From positions 1-6,722 of the forward strand of contig CABQCM010000075.1 of the NCBI GenBank assembly GCA_902462665.1: DNA of 6,722 nucleotides. The letters are read 5' to 3'. This document shows, piece after piece, positions 5,534 to 6,722 of this stretch (within the stretch, counting starts at the first letter, position 1; each line of letters starts with the position of its first letter). Under the pieces are notes generated by a model. That model saw only the letters and a program-made list of their open reading frames with translations. It was not told the origin of the DNA and searched no databases. This DNA is from an uncultured Oscillospiraceae bacterium. GTDB taxonomy: Bacteria > Bacillota > Clostridia > Oscillospirales > Acutalibacteraceae. A program made the translations under genes and the position numbers.

Positions 5534-6625
5534 ATGAACGATCAAGGAAATGACCTGAACTATCTGGAAATATCCCGGGAGCTTTTGCAATATAATGCCG
5601 GGATAGTGAAGCAGTATGTTCAATGTCCCGTTATCGGCGTTTTGAAGTGTGACGGCTATGGCGTGACAATATCGGAAGCCGCGCAGGCATGGAAAAGCTG
5701 CGGGGTTACTATGTTTGCTGTCTCTGAGCCCCACGAAGCTTTTGCACTGCGCACGGCGGGATTTTGCGAGGACATTTTGCTTCTATCTCCCGTTGCGGAC
5801 GCATCCACCCTCAACGCCTTGCTGGACGAGAAGGTCATACTCACCGTGACTGGTATGGAAACAGCTAGGTTTTACAGCGAGAACGCGCGCGGACAGACCA
5901 TACGGACGCACGTAGCCGTGGATACCGGCATGGGACGGTTTGGGGTAAGATGGTCGGATTTGGAGCAGCTAAAAGCAATTTACAGTTCGTTTTATTTTCG
6001 CTTTGAGGGGATATTTTCTCATTTTTCCGCCTCTTTTGAAAAAAGGTATCGAATCACCCAAAAACAATTGACCCGCTTTCTTTCGGTTACCGAGGCGCTC
6101 TCACAAGCCGGTTATGCCATTGGAATGCGCCATATTGCCAATAGCTGTGCCGCCTTGCGGTTTCCCGAAACCCGTCTTGACGCAGTACGCATCGGCTCCG
6201 CTCTCATCGGGGAGTTATGTGCGAAAGTGCCGGTGGATTTGCAACCGGTCGGCGTATTTCAGGCACAGGTTGTGGATCGAAAAAGGCTGCTTCGGGGAGA
6301 TGCCACAGGCTATGCCTCGGTCTGTCGGATGAAGCGGGACACCGACGCTATCGTGGTAGCCTTGGGTCATGAAAACGGTTTTGGCTATCTGAAAAGTCCC
6401 GATAATTTTCGCCTGCAAGACCTGGCTCGTTATTTTTACCGTATCCTGCGAGGACGTTTTCATCGTCCCTGCGTCATGTACGGCGAACAGCGTCTTTCTC
6501 TCATTGGACGAATTGGAAGCCAGTATTCCTTATTTGACGCAACTGGAACAGGCGTTCAGCCGGGCGAATATGTCGCGTCCAAAGCTCATATGCTTTATCC
6601 CAACCAGCGAAGGAGAATGATATAA
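5534..6625 (+). CDS. Divergent alanine-racemase-fold (fold type III PLP) protein
   Basis: 363 aa, slightly shorter than typical alanine racemases. The start ATG 5534 puts the conserved YLEISRELLQYN at residues 10-21, where the family's first strand and helix belong. The PLP lysine K38 and Y42 are in GVLKCDGYG. DTGMGRFG (130-137) keeps the conserved arginine R135, SHFS is at 162-165, HIANS (200-204) gives a phosphate-binding serine, and VRIGSALIG supplies R219 for the cofactor ring. Key positions differ. The GYxDG motif with the catalytic tyrosine reads GHENG (278-282), so H279 replaces Tyr. The lysine before DTG, often carbamylated, is A128. The family's CMDQ region reads GSQY (328-331), and the C-terminus ends MLYPNQRRRMI. 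It may be a racemase with altered chemistry, or inactive. It is followed at zero distance by a FemAB-like gene, suggesting a cell-wall role. Confidence 0.88.
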   Translation: MNDQGNDLNYLEISRELLQYNAGIVKQYVQCPVIGVLKCDGYGVTISEAAQAWKSCGVTMFAVSEPHEAFALRTAGFCEDILLLSPVADASTLNALLDEKVILTVTGMETARFYSENARGQTIRTHVAVDTGMGRFGVRWSDLEQLKAIYSSFYFRFEGIFSHFSASFEKRYRITQKQLTRFLSVTEALSQAGYAIGMRHIANSCAALRFPETRLDAVRIGSALIGELCAKVPVDLQPVGVFQAQVVDRKRLLRGDATGYASVCRMKRDTDAIVVALGHENGFGYLKSPDNFRLQDLARYFYRILRGRFHRPCVMYGEQRLSLIGRIGSQYSLFDATGTGVQPGEYVASKAHMLYPNQRRRMI

Positions 6626-6722
6626 TTGTACCAGATTATTACAAGCCAAAATGACAGCGAGGCAGCTCGGATGTCCGATTTCGTCCGCGTTCATCACAAC
6701 GGCCACTTTTTGCAGTCGCCGC
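6626..6722 (+). CDS. Probable FemAB-family peptidoglycan bridge aminoacyltransferase (5' end only)
   Basis: Only the first 32 codons are in the window; the gene continues past 6722. The start chosen is TTG 6626, nine bases after AAGGAGA (6610-6616) and directly adjoining the upstream stop. An ATG at 6617 is in the racemase frame and stops after two codons. The peptide ends FVRVHHNGHFLQSP, which matches the opening FV..HP.GHFLQS typical of FemA/FemB/FemX-type enzymes. These add amino acids from aminoacyl-tRNA to lipid II in the cytoplasm. The identification rests on that single short motif, so it is likely but not certain. Zero spacing implies co-translation with the racemase-like gene. Confidence 0.72.
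   Translation, partial: MYQIITSQNDSEAARMSDFVRVHHNGHFLQSP

Overview
The window looks like chromosomal DNA of a Gram-positive Clostridia-type bacterium, probably an Oscillospiraceae/Ruminococcaceae-like Firmicute. The grounds are a T-box leader in front of an aminoacyl-tRNA synthetase gene, strong AGGAGG-type ribosome binding sites, intrinsic terminators with U-tracts, a VanR/VanS-like two-component pair and the start of a FemAB-family gene. All recognised genes are on the + strand. I saw no tRNA, rRNA, CRISPR array, insertion sequence or phage gene.

Region 1 (about 130-2510) is a complete threonyl-tRNA synthetase unit. It has a promoter, a T-box riboswitch with an ACC (Thr) specifier and canonical T-box core, a terminator/antiterminator switch, a 16-bp palindrome just before the ribosome binding site, thrS itself, and a strong terminator. 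Uncharged tRNA-Thr should stabilise the antiterminator and allow thrS transcription.

Region 2 (about 2520-5533) is a three-gene signalling operon: an OmpR-family response regulator, a membrane histidine kinase (2-nt gap), and an unrecognised membrane-anchored protein (50-nt gap, with an unusual structured ribosome-binding region). It ends at a 14-bp terminator hairpin.

Region 3 (5534-end) starts right after that terminator's U-tract. It encodes a divergent alanine-racemase-fold protein that keeps the PLP lysine but lacks the expected catalytic tyrosine. It is followed with no gap by the first 32 codons of a probable FemAB-family peptidoglycan bridge enzyme that runs off the window. The pairing suggests a cell-wall role for region 3.

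The points most worth a second look are the racemase-like protein with altered catalytic residues beside FemAB, the terminator whose 3' arm carries that gene's ribosome binding site, the hairpin-bridged Shine-Dalgarno of the third signalling gene, and an apparent extra hairpin inside Stem I of the T-box. None amounts to a clearly new system on sequence alone.
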